64,000 nucleotides of DNA from CAYSGL01 sp964520985 (GCA_964520985.1 CAZFPB010000001.1:1240001-1304000), one strand, 5' to 3'. Counted from the first letter of the stretch, positions 1 to 10,100 are shown. A program made the numbers and translations. The notes: generated from the sequence alone by a model not told the origin.

Positions 1-146
1 TGATATTGCCTGCTTTTGGCGCCTATACCGGGGGATTGTCCGTGAGCGATCCTGTCATACAAGCGTTATTTCAGCCCTCCGTACGCCTTTATGTTTTGGG
101 AGCACAGGCTGTATTTGCAGTTAATCCCCCGGTAGGGAACGATTAG
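1..146 (+). CDS. pdeM: C-terminal end of a PdeM-like metallophosphoesterase (partial)
   Basis: An open frame enters from the window edge (first full codon at base 3) and stops with TAG at 144-146, giving 47 residues. The motif LPAFGAYTGGL followed by a short VLGAQAVFAV strand resembles the C-terminus of the ligase-associated DNA damage response endonuclease PdeM, a calcineurin-like phosphoesterase found beside an ATP-dependent ligase and a helicase in many bacteria. The catalytic metal-binding residues lie upstream, outside the window, so the call rests only on this tail. Other small phosphoesterases with the same ending remain possible. Confidence 0.65.
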   Translation, partial: ILPAFGAYTGGLSVSDPVIQALFQPSVRLYVLGAQAVFAVNPPVGND

Positions 147-191
147 CACGGTTCAGGAGTTAGCATTCGGTAATCAACAGGAGAGAAACCC

Positions 192-485
192 ATGAGCCAT
201 AGCAAAACACCCGATATTGATGTGAATAAATTTGCCGACAAATCAGAAATCAAGGCAGCCATTGAAGATGTAAAATCTTTTGCCGATCATTCTGCCAAAG
301 CGTTGGCTGCAGCCAAAGTAGAAGGCACTGCAAAAATTAAAGAAGGCGCCCAGTACATCAAGGAAACAGCGAAAGACGATCTACAACTCGCTAAGTCCTA
401 TGTGCGTGAGAACCCGAAAAAGACAGCGGCAATGGCTATTCTTGGCGGCTTCCTGCTCAAACGCCTTTTGACGTCGAAGAAATAA
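192..485 (+). CDS. DUF883 (ElaB/YqjD-like) membrane-anchored protein
   Basis: This 97-residue protein has a charged, Ala/Lys-rich helical N-terminus and a single C-terminal hydrophobic segment (about residues 74-93, containing AMAILGGFLLKRLL) ending in lysines. That layout is typical of the DUF883 family; in E. coli the relatives YqjD and ElaB are C-tail-anchored inner-membrane proteins that bind ribosomes in stationary phase. The start is supported by AGGAGAG about six bases upstream. It stands alone between the PdeM tail and a convergent gene. Family assignment is by pattern; ribosome binding here is inference. Confidence 0.8.
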   Translation: MSHSKTPDIDVNKFADKSEIKAAIEDVKSFADHSAKALAAAKVEGTAKIKEGAQYIKETAKDDLQLAKSYVRENPKKTAAMAILGGFLLKRLLTSKK

Positions 486-506
486 TATCTTCGCCATAAA
501 AATTTG

Positions 507-538
507 AATGCGCGCATAATGAAAATTATGCGCGCATT
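507..538. terminator. perfect 14-bp inverted repeat, likely bidirectional terminator
   Basis: Bases 507-520 and 525-538 are perfect reverse complements separated by a GAAA tetraloop. The hairpin sits between two convergent genes and contains the stop codon of the minus-strand gene. The minus-strand side is followed by a T-rich tract, while the plus-strand side has only a few T residues, so termination is better supported for the minus strand. Confidence 0.6.
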
Positions 539-987
539 TGTATGGCGGGAGGAATTTTGTGCAGGCCGATCATACCGGCCTTGGCGTATTCCTGATAATA
601 GGTTTCGATATGGGGGTGATTGCGGGTTAGACGCAAAACTTCGTCATCCGGCTTATCTTTAAAGCACGCAACTTTCTTTAAAATGGCCTGTTCCTGACGG
701 TGCATATCGCCTTCGCACCAGGCAAGGGCGCGGGCTAGAATACAGAATTTTTCTTTATCTTGTGAGCGCGTGATTTTCTTGTAGAAAGCTTCCACATTCT
801 GCGGGCGGGCGAAGTCACTTTTCAAAATGGCAATCTGTTCAAAAGAAAATGGCGCCACTTTCAGGTAAGAGCGCAACAATTCTTGTTCCTGCATCGATAA
901 AATATTATCGACAAGTGCGAAAGCGAACACGGCACGCCACATGAAAAACTCGCTCTCGCCGACATTTCCGTGTGCTTTTGTGCCCAT
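526..987 (-). CDS. TerB-like small helical protein
   Basis: This 153-residue protein is predicted to be mainly helical. The pattern WRAVFAFALVDNILSMQE followed later by ARALAWCEGDMHRQEQAIL resembles the repeated acidic D-x-x-L-s-x-x-E helix pairs of TerB/DjlA-type domains (tellurite-resistance fold). I chose the ATG at 987, because the longer frame upstream runs through a separate small gene. No signal peptide or membrane segment is seen. It converges on the DUF883 gene. Ter-family proteins also lie at the far end of the window, but no operon link can be shown. Function is unknown. Confidence 0.6.
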   Translation of the reverse strand: MGTKAHGNVGESEFFMWRAVFAFALVDNILSMQEQELLRSYLKVAPFSFEQIAILKSDFARPQNVEAFYKKITRSQDKEKFCILARALAWCEGDMHRQEQAILKKVACFKDKPDDEVLRLTRNHPHIETYYQEYAKAGMIGLHKIPPAIQMRA

Positions 988-1004
988 CGTCTTTTGCCTG
1001 ATTA

Positions 1005-1184
1005 TTAAGGCTGGGAGCCGTCGGCAGGCGTAATCCCAGGTTCGGGACTGTCGACCGCTTCGGTGTTTTGCACAGTTGGCGCATTGTGCTGAAAGACAAA
1101 AACGCCAACAACAGCGGCGGCCGCCAGCAGACATACTAAAATTATACCGGGCGTGGCAATTTTCCGTTTTTCTTGAATGTTCAT
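1005..1184 (-). CDS. small single-pass membrane protein
   Basis: A 59-residue frame begins MNIQEKRKIATPG, has one strongly hydrophobic stretch at about residues 13-31 and ends in a polar, Pro-rich tail. A positively charged N-terminus followed by one membrane segment suggests a tail exposed outside the cytoplasm. It lies 17 bases upstream of the TerB-like gene on the same strand and may be cotranscribed with it. I do not recognise the family. Support is the start, the composition and the fit between neighbours; it would be missed by a 60-residue cutoff. Confidence 0.5.
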   Translation of the reverse strand: MNIQEKRKIATPGIILVCLLAAAAVVGVFVFQHNAPTVQNTEAVDSPEPGITPADGSQP

Positions 1185-1335
1185 GCTGCTACCTGTTTAA
1201 AATGATTACCCCTACTAATCTGTCACAGGCATGAATGGTTCCGCAGAATTAAATTGCGTATGGGTGGCACACTGGAACTATTCACAGGATCAATCATTGG
1301 ATGGGCCTTGCTTCACACATTCTAAGGAGAGAATA

Positions 1336-1836
1336 ATGACGACCAAGACATTGGACAATCTGTTCTATGACACGTTGAAAGACATCTATTACGCGGAAAA
1401 GAAAATTGTGAAAGCATTGCCGAAAATGGCAAAAGGCGCACAATCCAAAGAATTGACAGCCGCTTTCCAAAAACATGAGAAAGAAACGGAAGTCCAGATT
1501 GAACGCCTTGAAAAAGTATTCGAAATTCTGGGCAAACGCGCTCAAGGCAAAACCTGTCCCGCCATTGACGGGATCCTCGAAGAAGGTCAGGAAATTCTGG
1601 AAGAATATAAAGACACAGATGCCCTCGATGCTGGCCTCATCGCCTCCGCACAAGCCGTCGAGCATTATGAAATAACTCGTTACGGCACGCTGAAACGCTG
1701 GGCGGAAGTTTTGGGCATGAAGGATGCCGCCAAACTGCTGGGCCAGACGCTCGATGAAGAATCCGCAACGGATGAATCGCTGACCGGTCTGGCTGATGCC
1801 AAAGCCAATGAAAAAGCACTGAAGAAAGCCGCTTAA
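1336..1836 (+). CDS. ferritin-like DUF892 (YciF-type) protein
   Basis: The product is a 166-residue four-helix protein. Its N-terminus (TLDNLFYDTLKDIYYAEKK) and the later HEKETEVQIERLEKVFE and AVEHYEITRYGTL helices carry the spaced Glu/His pattern of YciE/YciF proteins, a ferritin-like family linked to stress responses. The start at 1336 has a strong AAGGAGAG Shine-Dalgarno sequence; an in-frame ATG at 1231 has none and would add an unlikely extension. It is monocistronic, with a terminator just downstream. Metal binding and the exact role are inferred from the family. Confidence 0.9.
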   Translation: MTTKTLDNLFYDTLKDIYYAEKKIVKALPKMAKGAQSKELTAAFQKHEKETEVQIERLEKVFEILGKRAQGKTCPAIDGILEEGQEILEEYKDTDALDAGLIASAQAVEHYEITRYGTLKRWAEVLGMKDAAKLLGQTLDEESATDESLTGLADAKANEKALKKAA

Positions 1837-1861
1837 TCGTCTTTCTTTCCCTAAAAATTGG

Positions 1862-1895
1862 GTCGTCCTGTATAAGCGCAGGACGGCCTTTTTTG
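1862..1895 (+). terminator. rho-independent terminator after the YciF-like gene
   Basis: GTCGTCCTG pairs with CAGGACGGC across a short loop (one G-U pair) and is followed directly by CTTTTTT, a standard intrinsic terminator 26 bases after the stop codon. Confidence 0.8.
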
Positions 1896-1973
1896 TGTTA
1901 AACCTTGCCTCACTGGGGGCGAATACCTCATACTGAAAATCGTTTTATTCTCAATCGATTGTGTGGTTCGCCG

Positions 1974-3614
1974 TTGGAAGTTATCAGCCTTGTCCTTGTC
2001 ATGTTGCTCCTGGTCGTTGTCAGCGGCTTTATCGTGCGCATGCTGCCCTGGCCGGTGCCGCTCCCTCTGGTTCAGATCGCGCTTGGCGCTATTATCGCAA
2101 CGACAGTCGAGTTTCATGTGGTGCTGGAGCCGCACATCTTTTTCCTGTTGTTCCTGCCGCCACTCCTGTTTCTCGATGGATGGCGCATTCCCAAGATAGG
2201 GCTGTTCCGCGATAAGGGCACAATTTTAGAATTATCGCTCGGCCTTGTGCTTCTGACCGTTGTCGGTATGGGTTTTTTCATTCACTGGATGATCCCGGCC
2301 ATGCCTCTGGCCGTAGCGTTCGCGCTCGCCGCCGTCGTATCACCCACTGATCCGGTCGCCGTTGCCGCGATCGGCAGCCGGGTGCCGATCCCCAAGCGGA
2401 TCATGCACATTTTAGAGGGGGAATCGCTGCTGAACGATGCGTCAGGCCTTGTCTGCCTGCGCTTTGCCATCGCCGCCGCCCTCACCGGCACTTTCTCGCT
2501 GCCGACCGCCGCTGTCACCTTCTTATGGCTGGCCGTTGGCGGGATTGCGGTGGGCACATTCTTTACGATCGGTGTGGCGTTTGCCAAAAACTGGCTGGCG
2601 CTACGCTTTGGTGAAGAAACTGGAACGCAGATTCTGATCAGTATCCTGATTCCGTTCGGCGCCTACCTGCTGGCCGAACATTTGCACTGCTCCGGCATTC
2701 TGGCCGCCGTATCGGCGGGGATCACGATGAGTTATGTCGAGCGGCAGGGCAACGTCATGGCCACCACGCGCGTGCGCCGCAATGCCGTGTGGGACGCGAT
2801 CCAGTTTGCCGCCAACGGCGTGATCTTCGTTTTGCTGGGGGAACAATTACCGGCCCTGTTCGAAGGCGCTGCCACGGTCGTGCGCGAAGCCGGGCACCAT
2901 GATGAGTGGTGGCTGGCGATCTATGTCGGCGTCATTACCTTGAGCCTTGCCGCCCTGCGCTTTGCGTGGGTGTGGGTATCGGTGCGCTTTACCATGCTGC
3001 GCGCGTCGTGGCGTGGCAAGGATACGGAAAAGAAACGCGTCCACTGGCGCATTATCGCCGCCATGTCGGTGGCGGGAGTGCGCGGCGCGATCACACTGGC
3101 CGGGGTTCTCACCCTCCCGTTGGTCATGACGGACGGCACCCCCTTCCCGGCGCGCGACCTGGCGATCTTTCTGGCCGCAGGCGTCATCATTTCCTCGCTG
3201 ACGATTGCCAGCATCGCCCTGCCGCCGCTGATGCGTGGGCTGGAATTGCCCGAACCCTCGCACGACGCCGAAGAAGACATGGCGCGCGACGCCTCGGCCA
3301 TAGCCGCCATTCAGGCGATTGAAAAAGCGCAGCACGACATGGCTGAAGGCCGGGCCGATGCCGATATCTACGCCGTGGCCGCAACCCGCGTCATGAGCTT
3401 TTACCGCCACCAGATCGAGGGCAGCCAGCAGCTGGAAGAAGACAAGGACCATATCCGCTCGATGGAAAAAATCGAACGCAAACTCCATCTGGCGGGCCTG
3501 CGCGCCGGACGGGACGAGATATTCCGCCTTGCCCGCGCCCAGCAGATCGAAGACGACGTCATGCGTAAACTGGTCCGGGAAATGGACCTGATGGAAGCCC
3601 GCTACGACGTATAG
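1974..3614 (+). CDS. CPA1-family Na+/H+ antiporter
   Basis: This inner-membrane exchanger has about 12 hydrophobic segments and a charged cytoplasmic tail of roughly 110 residues rich in Glu, Arg and Lys. Conserved CPA1 elements are visible: FLPPLLFLDG, SPTDPVAVAAIG (about residues 123-134) and EGESLLNDASG (about 148-158). The start is uncertain: only TTG codons (1905, 1959, 1974) and a later ATG are in frame. I take TTG 1974, which gives MEVISLVLVMLL, the usual start of the first helix, and a 546-residue protein. It ends 42 bases before resB but no shared regulation is evident. It probably exports Na+ in exchange for protons. Confidence 0.88.
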   Translation: MEVISLVLVMLLLVVVSGFIVRMLPWPVPLPLVQIALGAIIATTVEFHVVLEPHIFFLLFLPPLLFLDGWRIPKIGLFRDKGTILELSLGLVLLTVVGMGFFIHWMIPAMPLAVAFALAAVVSPTDPVAVAAIGSRVPIPKRIMHILEGESLLNDASGLVCLRFAIAAALTGTFSLPTAAVTFLWLAVGGIAVGTFFTIGVAFAKNWLALRFGEETGTQILISILIPFGAYLLAEHLHCSGILAAVSAGITMSYVERQGNVMATTRVRRNAVWDAIQFAANGVIFVLLGEQLPALFEGAATVVREAGHHDEWWLAIYVGVITLSLAALRFAWVWVSVRFTMLRASWRGKDTEKKRVHWRIIAAMSVAGVRGAITLAGVLTLPLVMTDGTPFPARDLAIFLAAGVIISSLTIASIALPPLMRGLELPEPSHDAEEDMARDASAIAAIQAIEKAQHDMAEGRADADIYAVAATRVMSFYRHQIEGSQQLEEDKDHIRSMEKIERKLHLAGLRAGRDEIFRLARAQQIEDDVMRKLVREMDLMEARYDV

Positions 3615-3656
3615 GGCCTTTGCCCTGCGGCGGAAATCTGCTAGAGAGGGCCGCTC

Positions 3657-4757
3657 ATGACCCGCACCGACCAGATCCTCGTTTATTGCCGCTGGCTGGC
3701 CCGTCCGGTCCTGTTATTCTATGCGCTGCCCTGGCTGATGATCCTGCTGACGATCGGGACGATAGCGCAAGCGGACATTGGCCTCTATCAGGCGCACAAA
3801 CTCTATTTCTCCGCGTGGGTTGCGTGGCTTGGGCCAATCCCGGTGCCGGGCACGTATATGACGCTGGGCCTGATCACGCTCAGCCTCACTGCGAAATTCC
3901 TGATGGGCAGTCCGTGGCGGCTCGCCAAACTCGGCACAACCTTGACGCATCTGGGCGTGTTGATTTTGCTCTATGGCGGCATGGCAACAGCGCTGACGCA
4001 GGAAGAAGGCTTTGCGGTGATTACCGAAGGCGGCGAGGCGCGGGAGATCAGCGATTATCACGACCGCGTTTTGAAAATTTTCAAAAACGATGAGGTTATT
4101 CGGCAAATCCCTTATGGCGATCTGCAGATTGGCCGCACCATTGAAGGGCTGCCCATTGCAGTGACGCCGACGATGCTGTGCGAAAACTGTTCGGCTGAAA
4201 CGCTGGCACACAAACCCGAAGTCGTGCGTCACGGCATGGCCGAAAAAATCGACCTGATCCCGGTGCTGGTGGAAAAAGAGCAGGAGCTTAATCTCTCCGG
4301 CATGATGTTCACGGTCGGTGGCGCGCAGGATGCCGATGGCCTCTATGCCACACTCGAAGACGTGCCGATGATTCCGCGTTTTGAAATCGGAAACGATGTG
4401 TATGGCATTCAGATGGGCCGCTTTATCACACCCCTGCCCTTTGCGCTTCATTTAACCGATTTTGTGAAAGAGGATTATCCCGGAACTGAGACTGCGCGAG
4501 CCTATCATTCCGATGTAGTCGTCAAGGACGGCGATGTCGAATGGCCGGTGCGGATCGAGATGAACACGCCGCTGCGGTATCGCGGTTACACCTTTTATCA
4601 ATCATCTTTCGGCCTGACGCCGGACGGACGCGAACGCACCGTGCTCAGCGCCGTGCGCAATGCCGGATGGCTCTTCCCCTATCTGGCCAGCGGGGTTATT
4701 TTCGCAGGCCTGTGCGTGCATCTGTTCCAGCGTTTTTCGAAACGGGGGCCAGCATGA
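3657..4757 (+). CDS. resB: ResB-like cytochrome c biogenesis protein (system II)
   Basis: The 366-residue protein has two or three N-terminal membrane segments, a large extracytoplasmic domain and one C-terminal membrane segment (LFPYLASGVIFAGLCVHLF). The sequence RIEMNTPLRYRGYTFYQSSF near the end of the soluble domain is typical of ResB/Ccs1. With CcsA it forms the system II synthase that carries haem across the membrane and attaches it to CxxCH apocytochromes. Its TGA overlaps the ccsA ATG (ATGA), indicating translational coupling. Alphaproteobacteria normally use system I (CcmA-I), so this set is atypical. Confidence 0.85.
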   Translation: MTRTDQILVYCRWLARPVLLFYALPWLMILLTIGTIAQADIGLYQAHKLYFSAWVAWLGPIPVPGTYMTLGLITLSLTAKFLMGSPWRLAKLGTTLTHLGVLILLYGGMATALTQEEGFAVITEGGEAREISDYHDRVLKIFKNDEVIRQIPYGDLQIGRTIEGLPIAVTPTMLCENCSAETLAHKPEVVRHGMAEKIDLIPVLVEKEQELNLSGMMFTVGGAQDADGLYATLEDVPMIPRFEIGNDVYGIQMGRFITPLPFALHLTDFVKEDYPGTETARAYHSDVVVKDGDVEWPVRIEMNTPLRYRGYTFYQSSFGLTPDGRERTVLSAVRNAGWLFPYLASGVIFAGLCVHLFQRFSKRGPA

Positions 4758-6526
4758 AATTTTTAATGCTGCTGCTCAGCCTGTTGTTTATCAGCGCGCC
4801 TGTGGCGGCGCAGGACTTTGACTATGATACCTTCAAAGCACTGCCTGTACTTCATGACGGGCGCGTCAAACCGCTCGATAGTTTCGCGCGCCATTATCTG
4901 CAGACTTTTTCCGCGAAGGAGCGGTTTGAGGGACGGCCCGCCATTCACTGGCTGGCCCGCACATTGTTCGATCCGGGCAATGCCGCCGACGACAAGGTTT
5001 TCCTGATCCGCAATCCGCGCGCACTGAGCCTGTCCGATGACAAGACCACCCTCTCTTATGTTGAGTTGAGTGCCGCGCTGGCCGATAAACAGGACACGAT
5101 CCGCGCGCTGATGCAACGCGATCCCAAAGAATGGAACAAAGACCAGCAAGCGTTGTTGCAGTATCAGGAATATGCCCTGATCTATGGGCAGCTCCTGCGC
5201 AGTCTGACCTCTTTGTTACCGCTCAATATCGCACCGCCCAAGGCGCTCGGTATACAAGGCCAGACGTTCAGCGATCTCTCAGCCCATGCCGATGCAATTG
5301 AAAAACAGGTGAAGCGCATCGTCGCGCGCAAGGGCGATGATCCCGAAAAATACAGCGCGGAAGAAAAAGACATCGTCACGTTCGCGTATCAGTTAACCCT
5401 GCTGGGCAATGCCAGTGAGCAGAACGGATTACTCGCCGTTCTGCCAACCGGCGATGCATGGCTCTCGCCGTGGATGGCGGCAAAAAATAATCCGGCGTTG
5501 GCGACGTGGAAAGATCTCGCCACTGCCTGGCATGCGGATGATGCCGGAAAATGGGACGCGGCGGCGCAGGCAATAGGCGCGCAATCCATTACGCCGCGTT
5601 TAAGCGCCGAAGTCATCTATAATGAGCTGCATCCGCTGGGCCTGGCGATGATCCTTTATCTCGCGGCGTTTTTGAGCGCGAGCCTGCATGCCATTTTCAC
5701 CAAAATTTTCCTGCGCCGTGCGGCATTCAGTCTGGTCTGGACGGGTATTGTTTCGAACGCACTGGCGATTGCGTTGCGCGTTTTTATTCTGGAGCGCCCG
5801 CCCGTCGGCACCTTGTATGAATCGATTATCTTTGTCGCGCTGATCGCGGCGCTTGGCGGCCTGATCTTTTCGCGCAAGGGACGCGAGACGCGCGGGATCA
5901 TGGCAGCGGCGCTCGCAGGCGGTATCCTGCTGTTCATCGCGGAAGCTTTCGCCACCGATGATACGATGCGGATGCTGGTCGCCGTCCTCAACACCAATTT
6001 CTGGCTGGCCACGCACGTGCTGTGCATCACCATCGGCTATGGCTGGTGCATCCTCACCGCCCTCTTCGCGCATTTCTATCTGATCGGGCGCGCGAGCGGC
6101 CGCCTTGCCGTCGCGCAACATGTCGCCCTCACGCAAACCACAAAATCGCTGGCGCTGATTGCGCTGCTCTTTACCACCATCGGCACGATTCTGGGCGGTA
6201 TCTGGGCGGATCAGAGCTGGGGCCGGTTCTGGGGATGGGATCCCAAAGAAAACGGCGCGCTGCTGATCGTCCTGTGGCTCGCGTGGTGCCTGCATGGCGC
6301 GATTGCCGGGCAGTTGAAAAGCCTGACGTTCATGATCAGCCTCGCCGCGCTCAATATCATCGTCGCTCTGGCGTGGTTCGGGGTGAACCTGCTCGGCACC
6401 GGCCTACATTCTTACGGGTTCATTGATGGTGTTGCGGCCGCCCTCTTCACTTTCTGCGCGATCGAATTACTTCTTATCGGCGGACTTGGATATGCCGCGT
6501 ATCGTAAAGACAGGCAGGACGCATGA
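4754..6526 (+). CDS. ccsA: CcsA cytochrome c synthase subunit (system II)
   Basis: The start at 4754 overlaps the resB stop and gives a signal-peptide-like N-terminus (MKFLMLLLSLLFISAPVAA). It leads into a periplasmic region of about 300 residues, then eight or so membrane segments. The haem-handling tryptophan motif is clear (SWGRFWGWDPKENGALL), with candidate haem-ligand histidines in HVLCITIGYG and TGLHSYGF. At 590 residues it is longer than plastid-type CcsA because of the N-terminal extracytoplasmic domain, as in other split ResB/CcsA systems. It overlaps the thioredoxin gene by four bases, so the three genes form one operon. Confidence 0.9.
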   Translation: MKFLMLLLSLLFISAPVAAQDFDYDTFKALPVLHDGRVKPLDSFARHYLQTFSAKERFEGRPAIHWLARTLFDPGNAADDKVFLIRNPRALSLSDDKTTLSYVELSAALADKQDTIRALMQRDPKEWNKDQQALLQYQEYALIYGQLLRSLTSLLPLNIAPPKALGIQGQTFSDLSAHADAIEKQVKRIVARKGDDPEKYSAEEKDIVTFAYQLTLLGNASEQNGLLAVLPTGDAWLSPWMAAKNNPALATWKDLATAWHADDAGKWDAAAQAIGAQSITPRLSAEVIYNELHPLGLAMILYLAAFLSASLHAIFTKIFLRRAAFSLVWTGIVSNALAIALRVFILERPPVGTLYESIIFVALIAALGGLIFSRKGRETRGIMAAALAGGILLFIAEAFATDDTMRMLVAVLNTNFWLATHVLCITIGYGWCILTALFAHFYLIGRASGRLAVAQHVALTQTTKSLALIALLFTTIGTILGGIWADQSWGRFWGWDPKENGALLIVLWLAWCLHGAIAGQLKSLTFMISLAALNIIVALAWFGVNLLGTGLHSYGFIDGVAAALFTFCAIELLLIGGLGYAAYRKDRQDA

Positions 6527-7110
6527 GCAAGGTCAACCGCAACCTGATTATTCTGGCCGTGATTTGCTTTATTCTCGGCAGCGCGACGCGCTTTATCAAT
6601 AACCTGCCGCCATCGAACCCCTACGCCCTGACCACGGCCGAAGAAGAACAGCTGGGAGAACTGGCGCCGCAATTCACCTTTACCACGCTGAGCGGGGAGA
6701 CGCGCAGTTTAAGCGATTTCAAAGGAAAGGCCGTCATCCTCAATTTCTGGGCGACGTGGTGCGCGCCGTGCGTGGTCGAATTCCCGCAGATGCTGAACCT
6801 CGCGCGCGAAACGCAGGATGACGCCGTCTATATTTTTCTTTCCAACGATTCACAGAATGCGCCGATTGAGCGATTTGTCGAAAAACTGCGGACAACGCAC
6901 AAAGAGGAGCTGGCCCAAAAAAATGTTTTCATCGCGCGCGATGCCGGGAAAGCCATAACCCAGACGCTTTATCAAAGCTATCGTCTGCCGGAAACCTATC
7001 TGCTCACCCCGGAGCAGGTGGTGGCCGATAAAATCATTGGGGCCAGCGTGACATGGGATGCACCAGCGATGATAGAAAAAGTTCGCCGCATCGCAAAAAA
7101 CGGCGGTTAA
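6523..7110 (+). CDS. TlpA/ResA-like membrane-anchored thioredoxin
   Basis: This 195-residue protein has one N-terminal membrane anchor (about residues 7-25) and a periplasmic thioredoxin-fold domain with the active site WATWCAPCVVEFPQ. ResA/CcmG-type proteins reduce the disulfide in apocytochrome c before haem attachment. The start ATG overlaps the ccsA stop (GCATGAGC), so it is the third gene of the ResB-CcsA unit, and context makes the apocytochrome-reductase role likely. The cis-Pro region appears as SYRLPETYLL. An intrinsic terminator is not obvious before the next gene. Confidence 0.87.
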   Translation: MSKVNRNLIILAVICFILGSATRFINNLPPSNPYALTTAEEEQLGELAPQFTFTTLSGETRSLSDFKGKAVILNFWATWCAPCVVEFPQMLNLARETQDDAVYIFLSNDSQNAPIERFVEKLRTTHKEELAQKNVFIARDAGKAITQTLYQSYRLPETYLLTPEQVVADKIIGASVTWDAPAMIEKVRRIAKNGG

Positions 7111-7190
7111 TCAATATCTTCAGCCCCCTTGAAGCGCCCGCCTTTTCGGCATAGGGTGAGCACATCAGTGGTAACAGATATAAGAAAAAA

Positions 7191-10100
7191 ATGACGCAAA
7201 ACACCCTGCAACAAACCCTCAAATCTCTCCCCAAAAGCGCCGGCAGCGAGGTCAAAGAGTTCACCAAACTCTTTTATGCCAAAATTCCGGGCGACGATGT
7301 GCAAAGCCTTTCTGCCGCGCAACTCGCCGATATTGCCGCGCGCCATTATGACGCCGCGAGCAAGCGCAAAAAGGGCGGCCATGGTTTGCGCGTCTTTAAT
7401 GACAAAGCCTATGCCGGGACGGTTATTTCGATCGTGCAGGACGACCGCTCGTTCATCATCGATTCCGTTGTCGCGGAAATCGTGCGTCAGGGCTATCTGA
7501 TCAACACGCTGATTTATCCTTTGCTGCATGTCACAACCGGCAAAACCAAAGAATGGTCAGACGACGCCGCGGACAAGACCGTACCGGAATCGCACATTCA
7601 TATCGAACTGCGCAGCCAGTTGACGGATATTCAGGCGGAAGAGCTGGAAATCGGTTTAAGGCAGGTTCTGGTCGATGTGGATTTTGCCACGCGCGACTGG
7701 ATGATGATGCGCGAGAAACTGCGCGAAGCCCAGAATGAGCTGTCGAAAGCGCCGAAACACTTCAACGACCAGTTGATCGAAGAGTTTCAGGCGTTTCTTG
7801 AATATCTCTATAACAACAACTTCACCTTGCTGGGTTACAGAGAATATAAGTTTTCAGAAAAGAATGGCATTGTTTCCAGCCAGATCGTGGCGGATTCCAG
7901 CCTTGGCCTGCTCAGCGACGAAATCAAACCAGTCTATATTAATGAAGCGCGCAAAAGCCTGACGCAGCCGCAACAAAAGCTGCGCCACAATCAGATGCCC
8001 GTTGCAATCGGCAAGGTCAACAAACGCTCGACCGTTCACCGCCGCGTGCCGCTTGACGCCGTTACCGTGAAAACGTTCGATAAGAATGGCAAGGTCAATG
8101 GCGAAATACTGTTTATCGGCCTGTTTACGTCCGTCACCTATGCCCGCTCGATCGGGGATATTCCGTACTTACGATTGAAAGCACAGGCAATTCTCGATCA
8201 GTCCGGGTTTGAGCCAGGCACGCACGACCGCAAGGCGTTGCGCCATATTCTGGAGCGCTACCCGCGCGATGAAATGCTGCAAATTGAGGAATCCCTCTTA
8301 CGCGATCACGCGATGAGTATTTTACGTCTGCAGGAACGCCCGCGCATTGCGCTTTATCTGCGCCCCGACCCGTTTGGCCGTTATATCTCGTGCCTTGTCT
8401 ATGTGCCGCGCGATCGCTATGACACGCGCATGCGCCTGCGCTTCCAGCATATTCTGGAAGAAGAGCTGGGCGGTATTTGCACGAACTATCAAGTCAATCA
8501 GGATGACTCGACGCTCGCGCGCGTCCTCTACCAGATCGACAATAACCAGCAGATCGAACCACCGAATGTCGACCCGCGCGTGATTGAACAGAAACTGGAA
8601 GAAGCCGGCCGCGTATGGGCCGAACGCCTGCGCGTCGCGCTGGAAGAAGCCGAAGAAGTAGAAAACAGTGAGGTAGCGGCGCTGACGCGTAAATACGGCA
8701 CAGCTTTCCCCGTTTCCTACCATGAACAGTATCTCGCCAAACAATCGGTGCACGATATCGTCAAAATCGAGCAAGTGCTGAACACGCAAAAAATTGCGCT
8801 GGATCTCTATCGTCCGGCCGATTGCGAACCGCAGCATCTGCGCCTGAAAGTTTTTTCGGCTGACCAACCGGTTACGCTGTCGGACATTCTGCCGGTACTG
8901 GAGAATATGGGTCTGCGCGTACTTGCCGAACTTCCCTTCGAAATTCACCCGTCCAAAGTGAAACAGACGATCTGGATTCACGATTTCCAGATGGAATGCG
9001 CCGGCACCTCTGCCTGTCCGCTGATCCATGATGTCAAAGCTGTCTTTGAAGAAGCGCTCGACAAAGTCTGGGCAGGCGAGATGGATAATGACGGGCTGAA
9101 CAAGCTGGTGCTGTCCGCTAAACTGCCATGGCGCGATATCATGCTGCTGCGCGCCTATGTGCGTTACATGCCGCAAATCCGCGTGCCCTACAGCCGCGCT
9201 TATATCGAAGACGCGCTGACGGCGCAGCCGATGATCGCAGGCGCCATCATCAAACTCTTCAAAGGCCTGCACGATCCGTCCTTAAACGGGCAGAATGAAA
9301 TCTATGCAGCGGGCGCGGCGGTGGAAATCGACCACCTGCTGGATAAAGTTGACTCGCTCGATCAGGACCGCATTTTGCGTTTCATCGCGTCGCTGGTCGA
9401 CGCGACACTGCGCACCAACTTCTTCCAGAACAAAACACATTTGTCGTTCAAGTTTGATCCGCTGAAAATTCAAGACCTGCCGGAGCCAAAACCGTACCGC
9501 GAAATTTTTGTCTATTCCTCGCGCGTCGAAGGCGTGCATCTGCGCGGCGATAAAATCGCCCGCGGCGGCCTGCGCTGGTCCGATCGTCATGAAGATTACC
9601 GCACTGAAGTGCTGGGCCTGATCAAGGCGCAGCAGGTGAAAAACGCCGTCATCGTGCCGATGGGCGCGAAAGGCGGTTTCGTCATGAAAAATCCGCCAGC
9701 CAAAGAACTGGGCCGTAAGGCGTATCTCGAAGAAGGCATCGAATGCTATAAAATCTACATTCGTGGTCTGCTCGACATTACCGACAACCGCGCGGGCGAA
9801 ACCATTATCCCGCCGAAAAACGTGATACGCCGCGACGGCGATGATCCGTATCTCGTCGTGGCCGCCGATAAAGGCACGGCATCCTTCTCTGACATCGCCA
9901 ACGCGCTATCGCTCGAATACGGCTTCTGGCTGGGGGATGCGTTTGCCTCAGGCGGTTCTGCCGGTTACGACCACAAAAAAATGGGCATTACCGCCAAAGG
10001 GACATGGGAATCGGTCAAGCGCCACTTCCGCGAACTTAATCACAACACCCAGACACAGGAATTCGATGTGATCGGCGTGGGCGATATGGGCGGCGACGTG

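Noticed and set aside
1231..1335. N-terminal extension of the YciF-like protein
   Set aside because: The downstream ATG at 1336 has a strong ribosome-binding site and begins exactly at the conserved family start.
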